NCBI RefSeq assembly: GCF_004769575.1
Contig: NZ_RQGA01000010.1
Location: forward strand, 46,142 to 110,141
Length of the DNA stretch: 64,000 nt
Direction: 5' to 3'
From: Leptospira perdikensis
Lineage (GTDB): Bacteria; Spirochaetota; Leptospiria; Leptospirales; Leptospiraceae
In this document: positions 44,598 to 54,320 of the stretch, piece by piece
Position numbering within the stretch: position 1 is the stretch's first letter
Layout: every line of letters begins with the position of its first letter
Program-made: the position numbers and the translations under genes
Notes under the pieces: model-generated
Told to the model about the DNA's origin: nothing
Database searches by the model: none
The model's input: only the letters and a program-made list of their open reading frames with translations

Positions 44598-44703
44598 TGT
44601 GAACTTTGACTCATTATCTTAATAAAATTAAGATAATGCAACTAAAAAAGAAAGAATAAATGTATCGACTTTTTTAATCAATTAGAATTGTTTTAACTAA
44701 CAG

Positions 44704-45342
44704 ATGTTAACAAAACAAATATTATTCATTCTTTTTTCTTTTATTAGTTTATTCACTTGCCAATCCACAGGAAACTATTTAACAAATAGGAGTTTGGACC
44801 TTGCGGATTCTTTCACACTCGGAGTGGAAACAAACCATTATGGTGCCGGGTTTTGGGTATGGTGTTTGGGAGGAGGAGCTAATATCAACCAAAACGCAAA
44901 AGGAATCGGTTTACGGAACGGACATCTTGGTTTGTACAAAGCTGGCGGTGTTGATGATATTGGAATCTTTGGTGGACCAAGTAACAAAACCTTTACGAAC
45001 CAAATGGGAAATTCATTTATAATTCTCAATTCCAACCAACATAGATCTATTTATCCTGATTTAAAAAGAAGTCGAAAAAAATCCTATGATGCATCCAACG
45101 TGATGATGTTAGTGTTTTTTACGGATAAAAAAACTAGTTCAGGAAAAAAACACTGCAACCAACCGGTAAGTGTCGAAGTTTCTTTAGGTTTATTTTTAGG
45201 TGTTCGTGCCGGATTTAACTTTAGTGAATTTACCGACTTCTTATTAGGATTTACTACTTATGATTTTATGGAAGATGATGTTTTCGAATCAAATGAGGAA
45301 ACTAATATAATAAAGCCAAATGGATCAAAATCACAATCGTAG
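44704..45342 (+). CDS. Lipoprotein of unknown family
   Basis: A 212-residue lipoprotein (signal ending LFTC, Cys 19). The mature protein starts QSTGNYLTNRSLDLADSFTLGVE. It contains glycine-rich segments (WCLGGGANINQNAKGIGLRNGHLGLYKAGGVDDIGIFGGP), and the C-terminus is polar. The sequence suggests an outer-membrane-associated exported protein family. The function is unknown. Confidence 0.6.
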   Translation: MLTKQILFILFSFISLFTCQSTGNYLTNRSLDLADSFTLGVETNHYGAGFWVWCLGGGANINQNAKGIGLRNGHLGLYKAGGVDDIGIFGGPSNKTFTNQMGNSFIILNSNQHRSIYPDLKRSRKKSYDASNVMMLVFFTDKKTSSGKKHCNQPVSVEVSLGLFLGVRAGFNFSEFTDFLLGFTTYDFMEDDVFESNEETNIIKPNGSKSQS

Positions 45343-45393
45343 ATTGAATTAAACTTACCAACTAGAAGATAAGTAAATTCTAAACTTTTGTTC

Positions 45394-45630
45394 TTATTTT
45401 TTCAATCTAGTTTTCACTTCCGCCAAAATTTCCAAATAAACACCAGAACCCAAATGGTATTCAATATCAGATTTTCCAGATCCATTCAAAATTTCTTCAA
45501 ACTTCCAATCATAACGATTAGGATCCTTCCCTGTATCAAACCAATCTTTAAAAATAACATGATCTCCTTCGATTAGGATTTCGACAAGGTGATAGGGTTC
45601 TGAATTTTTCCAATATCTTTTTTCTGTCAT
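45394..45630 (-). CDS. Small hypothetical protein
   Basis: About 78 residues from the ATG at 45630, preceded by a GGGAGAGG ribosome binding site; an upstream ATG at 45663 lacks one. The sequence has an SEPYHLVEILIEGDHVIFKDWFDTG segment of alternating hydrophobic residues, suggesting a small beta-rich fold. It is 42 bp after the tetR stop in the same direction, so probably cotranscribed with the TetR gene. No family recognised. Confidence 0.5.
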   Translation of the reverse strand: MTEKRYWKNSEPYHLVEILIEGDHVIFKDWFDTGKDPNRYDWKFEEILNGSGKSDIEYHLGSGVYLEILAEVKTRLKK

Positions 45631-45672
45631 ACAACTTACCTCTCCCGAGTTGACGATATTCAACGAGATTAT

Positions 45673-46293
45673 TTACTTTCTATTTTTTCCATAAAACTTC
45701 AGAAACAAAGATACACTATGTACAGCATGTTTACGAATTTCTTTCTGATTCGGTAAACTTGAGTCACCAAGAAACATCGCCTGATTCAAATAGGCAGATA
45801 AAATTAGCCAATTAAAATCTTCTGCTGCTTTTTTTTTATCAACCATTTGTAACAAACCTTGTTTGCAAAAATGATGAAACAATTCTGCTAGTTTGGTAAA
45901 AGCCACTTGAGGACCATTTTTATAAAAAGATGCTGCTAATTCAGGAAACCGGTCCGCTTCACCAATCACAAGTCGCCGAAGCCTGATGACTTCCGGAGTG
46001 AGTAAAACAGAAAGTTCTCCGATAGCATAACCAACTAAGAATTTTTTTATATCCCTTACTTCGCTGGTCGGTTTTAAACTCTGATAAGAATCAGCGGTTT
46101 TCCGAGAGGTCAAGTTCGTAATAATTTCTGTAAATAGAACTTCTTTGCTAGCAAAATGTTTGTATACCGTCTGTTTGGAAACAGCAGCTTCCGTTGCAAT
46201 CTCTTCCATATTAGTGCCCAGATACCCTTTCTTTAAAAAAACTTGAGTACCTGCACTTAATATAAACTGATGTTTCTCTTCGTATTGACTCAT
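45673..46293 (-). CDS. TetR-family regulator next to the lipoprotein hydrolase
   Basis: A 206-residue TetR protein: FLKKGYLGTNMEEIATEAAVSKQTVYKHFASKEVLF is the HTH; the C-terminal half is helical with a ligand pocket. It is divergent from the hydrolase gene at 46445, and the shared intergenic region carries a near-perfect 25-bp palindrome, which makes the hydrolase gene its likely target. Confidence 0.88.
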   Translation of the reverse strand: MSQYEEKHQFILSAGTQVFLKKGYLGTNMEEIATEAAVSKQTVYKHFASKEVLFTEIITNLTSRKTADSYQSLKPTSEVRDIKKFLVGYAIGELSVLLTPEVIRLRRLVIGEADRFPELAASFYKNGPQVAFTKLAELFHHFCKQGLLQMVDKKKAAEDFNWLILSAYLNQAMFLGDSSLPNQKEIRKHAVHSVSLFLKFYGKNRK

Positions 46294-46353
46294 TCACACA
46301 AACCCTATTAAAAAACGTCTTGACGACAACTTTCAATCAACTATTACTAAATT

Positions 46354-46378
46354 ATAGTACTAGACAGTCTAGTTCTAT
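46354..46378. promoter_or_regulatory. TetR operator between the tetR and hydrolase genes
   Basis: ACTAGAC-A-GTCTAGT (46359-46373) is a perfect 7-1-7 palindrome, extended after one mismatched base on each side by TATAG and CTATA. This is a typical TetR-type operator, placed between two divergent starts. Confidence 0.7.
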
Positions 46379-46444
46379 AATAATCCCTAAACCAATCCGG
46401 GTCAAACAATTTTACAATGGGAGATAAGAAACATGGGAGAAGAT

Positions 46445-47326
46445 ATGAAAATCCTTTTTATTGCACTTACCAGTATCAGCATTGCATTAGCGAGCACAGC
46501 TTGTAACAGTTCTTCGAATAACAATGAACCATTTTTAAAAGTAATTTCAAAAGACGGAACGAACATTGCGTATGAAAAAATCGGATCCGGCCCAGCCTTA
46601 ATTTTTATTACGGGAGCCATTTGCCATAGAAAGTTCCAACCGATCATTGATGATGCAAAGGCTCTTAGTGAAAATTTTACTGTTTATAATTACGATAGGC
46701 GTGGCCGAGGTGATAGCGGAGATACAGAAACCTATTCCATCCAATCGGAAATACAGGATATAGAAGCATTAATCGATGCGGCCGGAGGATCAGCATACAT
46801 TTACGGTCATTCTTCAGGTGCAGTATTAGCTATGGAAGCCGCGCTCACTTTAACAAACAAAGTTAAAAAAGTTTATATTTATGATCCATCCTATGTATCA
46901 AACGAAAAAGAATATAAAGATTATCAGCTAACAAAAGAAAAAGTCAAAACTCTACTTGCCGAAGAAAAATACTCTAAAGCCGTTGATGAGTTTCTAGTTT
47001 CCATTGGTATGCCAAGGATATTTACATTTTTTTTACCGCTCACTCCAGGTTGGAAAAGAACTGTAAAACTGGCACCAACCCTTCTTTATGATATTGCTCT
47101 TACTGAAAATCTCGCACCTACAGAAAGATTATCAAAAATCAAAATACCGATTTGTATTGCTTACGGAGAAGAAAGTCCCGAGGAAATTCAAAGGGTATCT
47201 CGTTTACTGGGACAAACCATCCAAACTTCTCTTTTACAAGGAGTGCCAAAACAAGATCATATGGTAGATACAAAAATTCTATTACCAAAAATGGTGGAAT
47301 TTTTTAAAACTGAGACCCAGAAATGA
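46445..47326 (+). CDS. Lipoprotein alpha/beta hydrolase
   Basis: About 293 residues from the ATG at 46445, which gives a good lipoprotein signal (MKILFIALTSISIALASTAC). The ATG at 46433 adds four polar residues, and both have GGGAG ribosome binding sites. The fold shows FITGAICHRKF, YNYDRRGRGDSGDT, the nucleophile elbow YGHSSGAVLAMEAA, the acid in YGEESPEE, and a C-terminal QDHMVDTK with the catalytic His. It is a membrane-anchored hydrolase, probably controlled by the adjacent TetR. Confidence 0.8.
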   Translation: MKILFIALTSISIALASTACNSSSNNNEPFLKVISKDGTNIAYEKIGSGPALIFITGAICHRKFQPIIDDAKALSENFTVYNYDRRGRGDSGDTETYSIQSEIQDIEALIDAAGGSAYIYGHSSGAVLAMEAALTLTNKVKKVYIYDPSYVSNEKEYKDYQLTKEKVKTLLAEEKYSKAVDEFLVSIGMPRIFTFFLPLTPGWKRTVKLAPTLLYDIALTENLAPTERLSKIKIPICIAYGEESPEEIQRVSRLLGQTIQTSLLQGVPKQDHMVDTKILLPKMVEFFKTETQK

Positions 47327-47512
47327 TCAGAAATCTAATCAAGTTCAATATGGACTCCCACATAAAAAATGAAATGATTCTCATGCGCGTATGACATCTC
47401 AGTGTCAGCATCGAACAACAAAACAAAAAAAAGGAATCACTCGAAATAGAATTACCTTGCAATTTTCGTCTTAAGAAAATACCAATCACTTCAACAAGAA
47501 GGTTCAATTCGA

Positions 47513-47905
47513 ATGATTATATTTCAATGCCCCACAGCTGTGACAGAATACCTGGAAGATAAAAAGATCGTCGTTCTTACACAGACAGGAAAAAACACTG
47601 GAGCTAATTTAAAAGACAGTTTAGACAAAGGAGTTGAGGCGCTCATTAACAATAAAGCAGTCAAGTGGTTGTCCGATAACAGAAATATGGGCACACATAC
47701 TGCAGAAGATGTAGAATGGCTGAACAACGACTGGACTCCAAGAGCCATCAAAGCTGGCTGGAAAAAGTGGGCACTGATCCAACCGCAATCAGCATTGTCT
47801 GCTATGTCTGAAAAAAACCTTGTCGATTTTTTTGCTACAAATGGCATCGAAGTTAAAATTTTCGAAACACCTGAAGAAGGATACAAATGGCTGGAGTCAG
47901 TTTAG
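47513..47905 (+). CDS. STAS/SpoIIAA-like protein, paralogue of the window-start fragment
   Basis: A 130-residue protein with alternating hydrophobic strands and helices of STAS-like character: YLEDKKIVVLTQTG, NNKAVKWLSDNRNMG, WALIQPQSALSAMSEK and FETPEEGYKWLESV. Its second half aligns with the fragment at 1-227. It lies 9 bp ahead of the chemotaxis receptor gene, so the pair may be cotranscribed. A signalling role is inferred. Confidence 0.6.
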   Translation: MIIFQCPTAVTEYLEDKKIVVLTQTGKNTGANLKDSLDKGVEALINNKAVKWLSDNRNMGTHTAEDVEWLNNDWTPRAIKAGWKKWALIQPQSALSAMSEKNLVDFFATNGIEVKIFETPEEGYKWLESV

Positions 47906-47914
47906 ATTCCATTC

Positions 47915-49180
47915 ATGAAATTTAACAAAACAACCCAATACTTAGTTTTATCGATTGGACTGATCACAACCCAACTTGCCACTTTGGTGTATCAACTATA
48001 TGATACATCAAAACTAAGTTGGGTCATCACTCTTTTACAAGCGACTGGACTTATCCTCTCGCTTGTCACAGTGTTATTTGCCTTCAAACAAATTAAAAGT
48101 TATAAAAAACAATTTTTGGTTATCAAAAAGACAATAACCAATGCAATCAATGGTAGTTTACACATTGAACCTTCGCTCAAATCAAAATTGAACAAAAAAA
48201 GTGAAGTTGATTCAATACTACTATCCTTATTTGAACTATTACATATCTTTCAAGACATTATTTCATTATTAAAAGATGCAACAAAAGGGTTAAAAGCTTC
48301 CGTCGATAATGCAAAGTTAGCTGACGATTCGTTTAACTCAAGTTTAATCAGTCAAAAAGACTATTCGCAGAATTTAGATTTAACAGTCCGTAAAATGACG
48401 GACAACATGACAAATATAGAAAATGCTTCTACGAATAATTATTCGACTTTGATTAGAGTTTCTGAAAGTATCAAACTTCTTTCCGAACACATCAATGAGT
48501 CAGAAAAAAATAGTAACTTATCAAAAAATTTAACATTTGGTATTTCAAATAAAATTCAAAAAGGTAATAAGGCGATGGAAGAAATGGCGAACGTCATTGA
48601 GAACATTGCTGTCAGTTCCGGCAAAATTGAAGGGATGGTCATTGTCATTAAAGAAATTTCGGAACGTGTTAACTTACTAGCACTCAATGCTTCTATCGAA
48701 GCGGCACGAGCCGGCGAATATGGAAGTGGTTTTGCTGTTGTTGCCCAAGAAGTATCAAAACTAGCAACTCAAACCTCCAATAGCATCAAAGAAATTGATA
48801 ATAACGTAAAACGGAATAAAGAAGAAGTAACTCTTAACCGTCAAAAAATTAACGAGACCAACCAGTTATACAAAGAAATCATTGGAGAAGTAAAAGAAAT
48901 TTTCGAAAAAATTGATTTCATTTCCGAATCGGCAACAAACCAAATTCAAATCAAAGAGAAATTAATTTTCGAATCCGAACAACTTTCACAAATGTTAGCT
49001 GAGATCAACGAAAACATTACAGATCAAAATAACTCACAAAAGTTAATTTCTGATGTGGCACAAGCGATGGATTCAAACGTAAAAGCAACATTTTCAGAAG
49101 GAGAAAATTTATCTAAATTGTTAGAGAAAATCAAATCTACAACTGATGATATCGGCGGTGTTATTTTATTGTTTAAATAA
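47915..49180 (+). CDS. Methyl-accepting chemotaxis protein
   Basis: A 421-residue receptor with two N-terminal helices (about 10-30 and 37-57), no large sensor domain, and a long coiled coil. The conserved hairpin tip is [37 protein letters not shown]. The C-terminus has no CheB/CheR docking pentapeptide. With no periplasmic ligand domain it may sense membrane state or a cytoplasmic signal. No ribosome binding site is seen; translation may be coupled to the gene 9 bp upstream. Confidence 0.9.
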   Translation: MKFNKTTQYLVLSIGLITTQLATLVYQLYDTSKLSWVITLLQATGLILSLVTVLFAFKQIKSYKKQFLVIKKTITNAINGSLHIEPSLKSKLNKKSEVDSILLSLFELLHIFQDIISLLKDATKGLKASVDNAKLADDSFNSSLISQKDYSQNLDLTVRKMTDNMTNIENASTNNYSTLIRVSESIKLLSEHINESEKNSNLSKNLTFGISNKIQKGNKAMEEMANVIENIAVSSGKIEGMVIVIKEISERVNLLALNASIEAARAGEYGSGFAVVAQEVSKLATQTSNSIKEIDNNVKRNKEEVTLNRQKINETNQLYKEIIGEVKEIFEKIDFISESATNQIQIKEKLIFESEQLSQMLAEINENITDQNNSQKLISDVAQAMDSNVKATFSEGENLSKLLEKIKSTTDDIGGVILLFK

Positions 49181-49506
49181 CAAAATCCGAGTCAGTTGAT
49201 TGTCTACACAACCAATATTTACATCACTGTAAAAAATAGGATTTCCCTAATCCGTTCCGACATTCAAGAACCGTGTTCGCATAACGCAGGTTTTCATTTA
49301 TTGCATGGATCCTAAAAAAAATAGCATTTTTGTGTTTTTTTATCACTGCTTTAGTTCTTTCACTAAGAGAAGAAACAGAAAACAAACCATCGGGAAATTT
49401 ATTACAATTATCTCGCTACATCAGTATATTTTCTGATTGCCTATAGTTTTGTTTCATGGTGCCCTTCTTTTTTACGCTTTTTCACCACTAGAATGGATTA
49501 AGAAAT
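49181..49506. other. Non-coding stretch between the chemotaxis receptor and hybrid kinase genes
   Basis: No gene was found in these 326 bp. It holds a small dyad (TTTACA-TCAC-TGTAAA at 49218-49233) followed by A residues, which may act as a weak terminator of the receptor gene, and an AT-rich region that is probably the promoter of the hybrid kinase. Confidence 0.4.
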
Positions 49507-51675
49507 ATGGATTCAAAAGAGCAAAGGTCGGAACCGACTCCCCAAGAGAAAACAAATCCAATTTTAAATTTCCAAAACGTCTTTGAGGCTCTTCCCGAGC
49601 TTTATATGCTCTTAGATTTAGACTTTAATATCATCAACATCAGTGATGCCTATGCGAAAGCCACATTGATTGAAAGAGATAAAGTAGTAGGACATAATAT
49701 TTTTGAAATATTCCCGGACAATCCAAATGATAAAAATGCTGATGGAGTCAAACTACTCAGAGCTTCTTTGATGCAAGTGCTTAACTACAAAGTTTCTAGC
49801 ACAATGACATTACAAAAATATGATATTTCTAAACCTGATGGAAGTGGATTTGAAGTTAGGTATTGGAGCCCTAGAAACTCTCCAGTGTTAGATAAAGCCG
49901 GAAACTTAATTTGTATTGTTCATTGTGCGGAAGATGTTACCGAATTTGTTTATTTAAAACAACAAAAATTAGAACAATCAGAAGTTACTGAAGATATGTC
50001 AGAGCGAATCGCAAAGATGGAATCCGAAGTGATTACTCGTGCCAAAGAAGTCATTGAAAAAAATGAAGCTCTATTAAATAGCGAACAAAACTTATCTATC
50101 ACCTTAAGTTCGATAGGTGATGCTGTACTTGCCACAGATGAATATGGTATCATCAACCGTTTAAATCCAGTAGCAGAAGGGTTAACTGGATGGACTGAAA
50201 GTGAAGCAATTGGTCGAAATGTAAACGAAGTATTAAAATTAGTAAATGCAAAAACTGGCATAACCAAAGATATTCCAATATTTGAAGTCCTATCGACCGG
50301 GAAAGCAAAGGTAAATAGTCAAGATGGAATTCTAATCCATCGAAATGGAAGAAGGATCAATCTTTCAGATAACTGCGCACCAATAAGAAATAAATCAGGC
50401 CAGATCATTGGATCCATTTTAGTTTTTCGAGATATTTCAGAAGAGTTTGCAGCAAAAACATTTTTAGAAAAAGCAAAAGAAGACGCTGAACTAGCAAACA
50501 AAGCAAAGGATTCATTCCTTGCCACAATGAGTCACGAAATTCGTACACCACTTAGCGGGCTCATAGGAATGTTAGAATTACTTTTTCAAACTAACTTAAG
50601 TGATGATCAAAGAAGTATGGTTAAAAATGCTCTAGGATCCGGGAACAGTTTACTACGTATTTTAAGTGACATTCTTGATTGGTCAAAAATAGAAGAAGGT
50701 AAATTAGAATTATCACTACAGCCAACATCTATCAACCAACTTCTATCTGAAGTGGTAACAACTTATTTACATATTGCAAGTGCCAAAGGTTTAATATTAA
50801 CATATAGTGTTGACGAAAATATTTTGGATGCACATATTATGGATCCGCTACGCCTATCGCAAATTATCAATAATTTTGTCAGTAACGGAATTAAATTCAC
50901 CTTAAAAGGAAATATAAAGATTTCTGCAACATTGGTTAAAAATCTAACCAATGCACAACAAATTCAATTTTCGGTCACAGATACAGGAATAGGTCTTAGT
51001 AAAAAAGACCAAACCAAATTGTTTCAAACTTACACACAAGCTACTGCTGATACAGCGAGGTTGTATGGTGGCACTGGCCTTGGGCTTGCCATCTGCAGAC
51101 GATTGGCAGATTTATTGGATGGTACGATCACGATTGATAGTGAACCGGGTGTAGGTTCTACATTCAGCATCACATTACCTCTTCCTATCGCTAATCTTGA
51201 TCTAAAAAATTCAAACCAATTGGGAACTGAGAATACATCCATTGAACCCATCACTCATCCTCCCTCTGCTGTCCCTCGTATTTTAGCCGTGGATGATAAC
51301 TCGGTAAATTTGGAACTTTTAATTCGCCAACTTGAAATCTTGGGACTTCAAGTAGACGGTGCTGAAGATGGTGAAAAAGCGCTCATGTTATGGCAAACAA
51401 ACAAATATGATCTCATCATTACCGATTGTAACATGCCTATTAAAGACGGTTATGCATTAACAAAAGAGATTCGAAATGTGGAAACCTTTAGCTATCAAAA
51501 ACGAATCCCTATCATCGGTTATACTGCAAATGTTTTAAGCGAAGAAAATGAACGTTGTATAGCCATAGGAATGGATGAAGTTTTGATAAAACCAGCTCGA
51601 TTAACAAATCTGAGACACACTCTTCTGAAATGGTTGCCAACAATCATTCACCCGACCCCAACAAAATCTACCTAA
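49507..51675 (+). CDS. Hybrid sensor histidine kinase (PAS-PAS-HK-REC)
   Basis: A 722-residue soluble hybrid kinase. Two PAS regions lie at about 25-150 ([21 protein letters not shown]) and 195-320 ([17 protein letters not shown]). The dimerisation helix carries phospho-acceptor H343 in [11 protein letters not shown]. The HATPase N and G boxes follow ([31 protein letters not shown]). A receiver domain has D640 as acceptor in LIITDCNMP and the usual Lys in LIKPARL. No transmembrane segment is seen, so it senses a cytoplasmic cue. The output partner is unknown. The ribosome binding site is weak. Confidence 0.92.
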   Translation: MDSKEQRSEPTPQEKTNPILNFQNVFEALPELYMLLDLDFNIINISDAYAKATLIERDKVVGHNIFEIFPDNPNDKNADGVKLLRASLMQVLNYKVSSTMTLQKYDISKPDGSGFEVRYWSPRNSPVLDKAGNLICIVHCAEDVTEFVYLKQQKLEQSEVTEDMSERIAKMESEVITRAKEVIEKNEALLNSEQNLSITLSSIGDAVLATDEYGIINRLNPVAEGLTGWTESEAIGRNVNEVLKLVNAKTGITKDIPIFEVLSTGKAKVNSQDGILIHRNGRRINLSDNCAPIRNKSGQIIGSILVFRDISEEFAAKTFLEKAKEDAELANKAKDSFLATMSHEIRTPLSGLIGMLELLFQTNLSDDQRSMVKNALGSGNSLLRILSDILDWSKIEEGKLELSLQPTSINQLLSEVVTTYLHIASAKGLILTYSVDENILDAHIMDPLRLSQIINNFVSNGIKFTLKGNIKISATLVKNLTNAQQIQFSVTDTGIGLSKKDQTKLFQTYTQATADTARLYGGTGLGLAICRRLADLLDGTITIDSEPGVGSTFSITLPLPIANLDLKNSNQLGTENTSIEPITHPPSAVPRILAVDDNSVNLELLIRQLEILGLQVDGAEDGEKALMLWQTNKYDLIITDCNMPIKDGYALTKEIRNVETFSYQKRIPIIGYTANVLSEENERCIAIGMDEVLIKPARLTNLRHTLLKWLPTIIHPTPTKST

Positions 51676-51899
51676 TAACGAATTGGTATTTGTTCAATAG
51701 TTCCAAATCATACCTCGTAAAATAGCGGTAACTTAAGAATTCAAATTGTAGTAATTTTACTTTTAGAACAATTCAATGCAATAAGAGACCATTATTTTGT
51801 GCGGACTGAAAACTTCCCACAAAGGATTCGATTTACATCAAAAAGGTGAAACAAATCATAAACCTAGTTTTACTTACCTAATTTATCGGAACCAAATCG

Positions 51900-52961
51900 A
51901 TGGCTAAAAATACTGAAAATGAGACATTGGAAGCAGTACAAAATTATTATGGAAAAATACTCCAAACAAACAAAGATTTAAAAACCTCTGCATGTTGTAG
52001 CACTGAATCCTTACCTTCCACCTATTTACCGTTATTGTCCAATATCCACCCAGTGATCAAAGATAAATTTTATGGGTGTGGATCCCCCTTTCCACCCGCA
52101 CTTACTGGCAGAAAAATTTTAGATTTAGGATGTGGTTCAGGAAGAGATGTTTATCTATTATCTCAATTAGTTGGAGAGTTTGGATCCGTGATTGGTATCG
52201 ATATGACAAACGAACAATTAGAAGTTGCAAATAAATACATCGAATACCATCAAAAACAGTTTGGTTATAAAAAATCCAATGTTTCTTTTGTTAAAGGTTA
52301 TATTGAAAACTTAAAATCCTGTGGTATAGAAGATAAATCTATCGATTTAGTTGTTTCTAACTGTGTTACGAATCTATCACCTAACAAAAAATCCGTTTTT
52401 TCCGAGATATTTAGAGTCTTAAAACCAGGTGGTGAATTGTATTTTTCCGATGTATTTGCTGACCAAAGAATTCCTGAAGAACTCAAAAAAGATCCTGTTT
52501 TACTTGGTGAATGTTTGGGAGGAGCTCTTTATACAGAAGATTTTAGACGATTACTCACTGAACTAGGAATTCACGATTTTCGGATTGTCTCTCAGTCCAA
52601 AATTAATTTATTGAACTCGGAAATTCAGAAAAAAGTGGGGAATATCAACTTTTATTCCATCACATTTAGGGCCTTTAACATTCCATTGGAAGATCGTTGC
52701 GAAGACTATGGGCAAGTAGCATATTACAAAGGAACCATCGACGGATCCCCACATAATTTTACATTAGATGATCACCATGTTTTTATCACAGGAAAACCAA
52801 TGTTAGTTTGTGGTAATACGGCAGACATGGTCTCTACCACTCACTACAAAGACCATTTTCAAATCATTGGTGATAAATCAAAACATTTTGGACTTTTCGA
52901 TTGTGGCCCAACTCCCTTGATTAGGGCTTCGGATGCTGGACTAGTAAGTGCCTGTTGTTGA
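51900..52961 (+). CDS. arsM: Arsenite methyltransferase ArsM
   Basis: A 353-residue SAM-dependent methyltransferase of the ArsM type. It has the glycine motif ILDLGCGSGRDVYLL, the acidic end of strand 2 in IGIDMTNEQLEVA, and the cysteines expected to bind As(III): C155 in VVSNCVTNLS and C205 in GECLGGALY, plus C32/C33 (SACC) and C60. The C-terminal 140 residues are an extension also seen in this family, ending in a second SACC. It methylates arsenite, producing volatile or less toxic forms. No ars repressor or pump gene is next to it. Confidence 0.9.
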   Translation: MAKNTENETLEAVQNYYGKILQTNKDLKTSACCSTESLPSTYLPLLSNIHPVIKDKFYGCGSPFPPALTGRKILDLGCGSGRDVYLLSQLVGEFGSVIGIDMTNEQLEVANKYIEYHQKQFGYKKSNVSFVKGYIENLKSCGIEDKSIDLVVSNCVTNLSPNKKSVFSEIFRVLKPGGELYFSDVFADQRIPEELKKDPVLLGECLGGALYTEDFRRLLTELGIHDFRIVSQSKINLLNSEIQKKVGNINFYSITFRAFNIPLEDRCEDYGQVAYYKGTIDGSPHNFTLDDHHVFITGKPMLVCGNTADMVSTTHYKDHFQIIGDKSKHFGLFDCGPTPLIRASDAGLVSACC

Positions 52962-53279
52962 TATAGGCGATTCGATAAAAACAATATGGAAAAAAATTTC
53001 TAATATTTGTTAGGTAATTATTTTAAACCTATTATTTGGATTATTTATTTTCTATTTAACCCAAAATCATAAGGTCAAAAAAGGAATTCACTCCCTCATA
53101 AACATTATTATCAAAATTCTTATCGTTTTACCCAGGGAACCAACCCCCTACTTTTGCATTATGTTTACGAATATTGCATTTCGCTTGTTTTTTTATAGTT
53201 TTTTTTAAAACACGCAATATTCATAAATCCGAATTTTCGTATTTACTATTTTTTCTAACCATTTAACTTCGTATATGCT
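52962..53279. other. AT-rich non-coding stretch with an inverted repeat
   Basis: 318 bp without a gene. GAATATTGC (53169-53177) and GCAATATTC (53214-53222) form 9-bp arms around a 37-bp spacer containing two T-runs, about 60 bp upstream of the lipoprotein start at 53280. It may be an operator pair or part of the arsM transcript end. Confidence 0.4.
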
Positions 53280-54236
53280 ATGAAACCGATCCTCCTATTC
53301 ACCTTCCTTCTTTGTCTGTTTGGCTGCAAAAAAAAGGACTCTTCTGATACTGAGAACACTCTCTTAGCTCTGTTCCTTCTGGCTCCCACTGATATCGTCT
53401 TCGAATTGGGATATCCTGGCTCGCAAAACCAGCTGAAGAATTCGGAACTTTCAGGGAAAACCTCAGGAATTACAGTGAAAGTGGGTGGGATTACAGCCAC
53501 GGGTGTTTCCTCACCAGCTTCCGACACCATCCAATTCACGATGCCAACAATCCCAGGCATAACGGAAAATGCAGCCGTTGATTTTGTAGTCGAAAAAGAT
53601 GGAGCCAGTGTTTATTCTACAAAGGTTCGTTACAGGCCAATACTCAGTTGGGCGATCAACCAACCGATAGGAACCTCTCGTCCGATTGATGCCAGAGACA
53701 ATAAAAGTTTTTTCCAAATTACGGCAACCACAGCAACGCATGTTTTTAATACTTTAGGTCATGGAGCTTTTGACTTAGATTTATATTATTTTACAAGTTT
53801 GAACGGTACCCCCATTCCTTTTGCTGAAAAAAGAATGACGGGGGCAGAATTCAATCGCGTTGCACTGAATGCAGGAACTGTTTACATTATGGCAAAACAT
53901 ATCAGTGGTTTCGGTGGTACTTATAATTTGCAAGTGGCCAATAGCGGAGTAGTGCCAACCTCTTCAGCTAAATTAACTTACTCCGGATGGACGTTTAATC
54001 TATGTTATGATACAATGGGGACTGGACCAGCCACAACAAACACCTGTGCTGTTCAAATGGCAGTATACAGTCCAACAAGAACCGGACGTTGCACTTATCC
54101 TGGAGACAGTGGCTTAACTACAAGAAATTATTATGCAGAAGGTGGATTTGCAAACCAAACCACCAACCAAACAGGTTGTCTCAATCCTGGAGGCGGTTCT
54201 TATAACGAAGCGGAGGCGATTTTTATTACAGAATAA
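53280..54236 (+). CDS. Lipoprotein with beta-sandwich and pre-peptidase-like domains
   Basis: A 318-residue lipoprotein; the signal ends LFGC (Cys 16), followed by a basic and polar linker. Residues of about 40-120 resemble an IPT/TIG-type sandwich (FELGYPGSQNQLKNSELSG, GITVKVGGITATGV). Residues 130-225 resemble a bacterial pre-peptidase (PPC) domain: FFQITATTATHVFNTLGHGAFDLDLYYFT, LNAGTVYIMAKHISGFGGTYNLQV. The C-terminal 80 residues contain cysteines CYDTM, CAVQM and CTYPGD. It is an outer-membrane-linked protein; no enzymatic motif was seen. Confidence 0.6.
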   Translation: MKPILLFTFLLCLFGCKKKDSSDTENTLLALFLLAPTDIVFELGYPGSQNQLKNSELSGKTSGITVKVGGITATGVSSPASDTIQFTMPTIPGITENAAVDFVVEKDGASVYSTKVRYRPILSWAINQPIGTSRPIDARDNKSFFQITATTATHVFNTLGHGAFDLDLYYFTSLNGTPIPFAEKRMTGAEFNRVALNAGTVYIMAKHISGFGGTYNLQVANSGVVPTSSAKLTYSGWTFNLCYDTMGTGPATTNTCAVQMAVYSPTRTGRCTYPGDSGLTTRNYYAEGGFANQTTNQTGCLNPGGGSYNEAEAIFITE

Positions 54237-54265
54237 TTTTCCGACCCTCATCATAAAAGAAAATA

Positions 54266-54299
54266 ATCGCAACTGTTTTTCCTACAAAGCAGTTGCGAT
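54266..54299. terminator. Bidirectional terminator between convergent genes
   Basis: ATCGCAACTG (54266-54275) and CAGTTGCGAT (54290-54299) form a perfect 10-bp stem with a 14-base loop. It sits between the lipoprotein stop at 54236 and the acyl-CoA synthetase stop at 54321. The minus strand continues T-rich after the stem. Confidence 0.7.
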
Positions 54300-54320
54300 C
54301 ATCTCCTAAAAAAATCGTTT

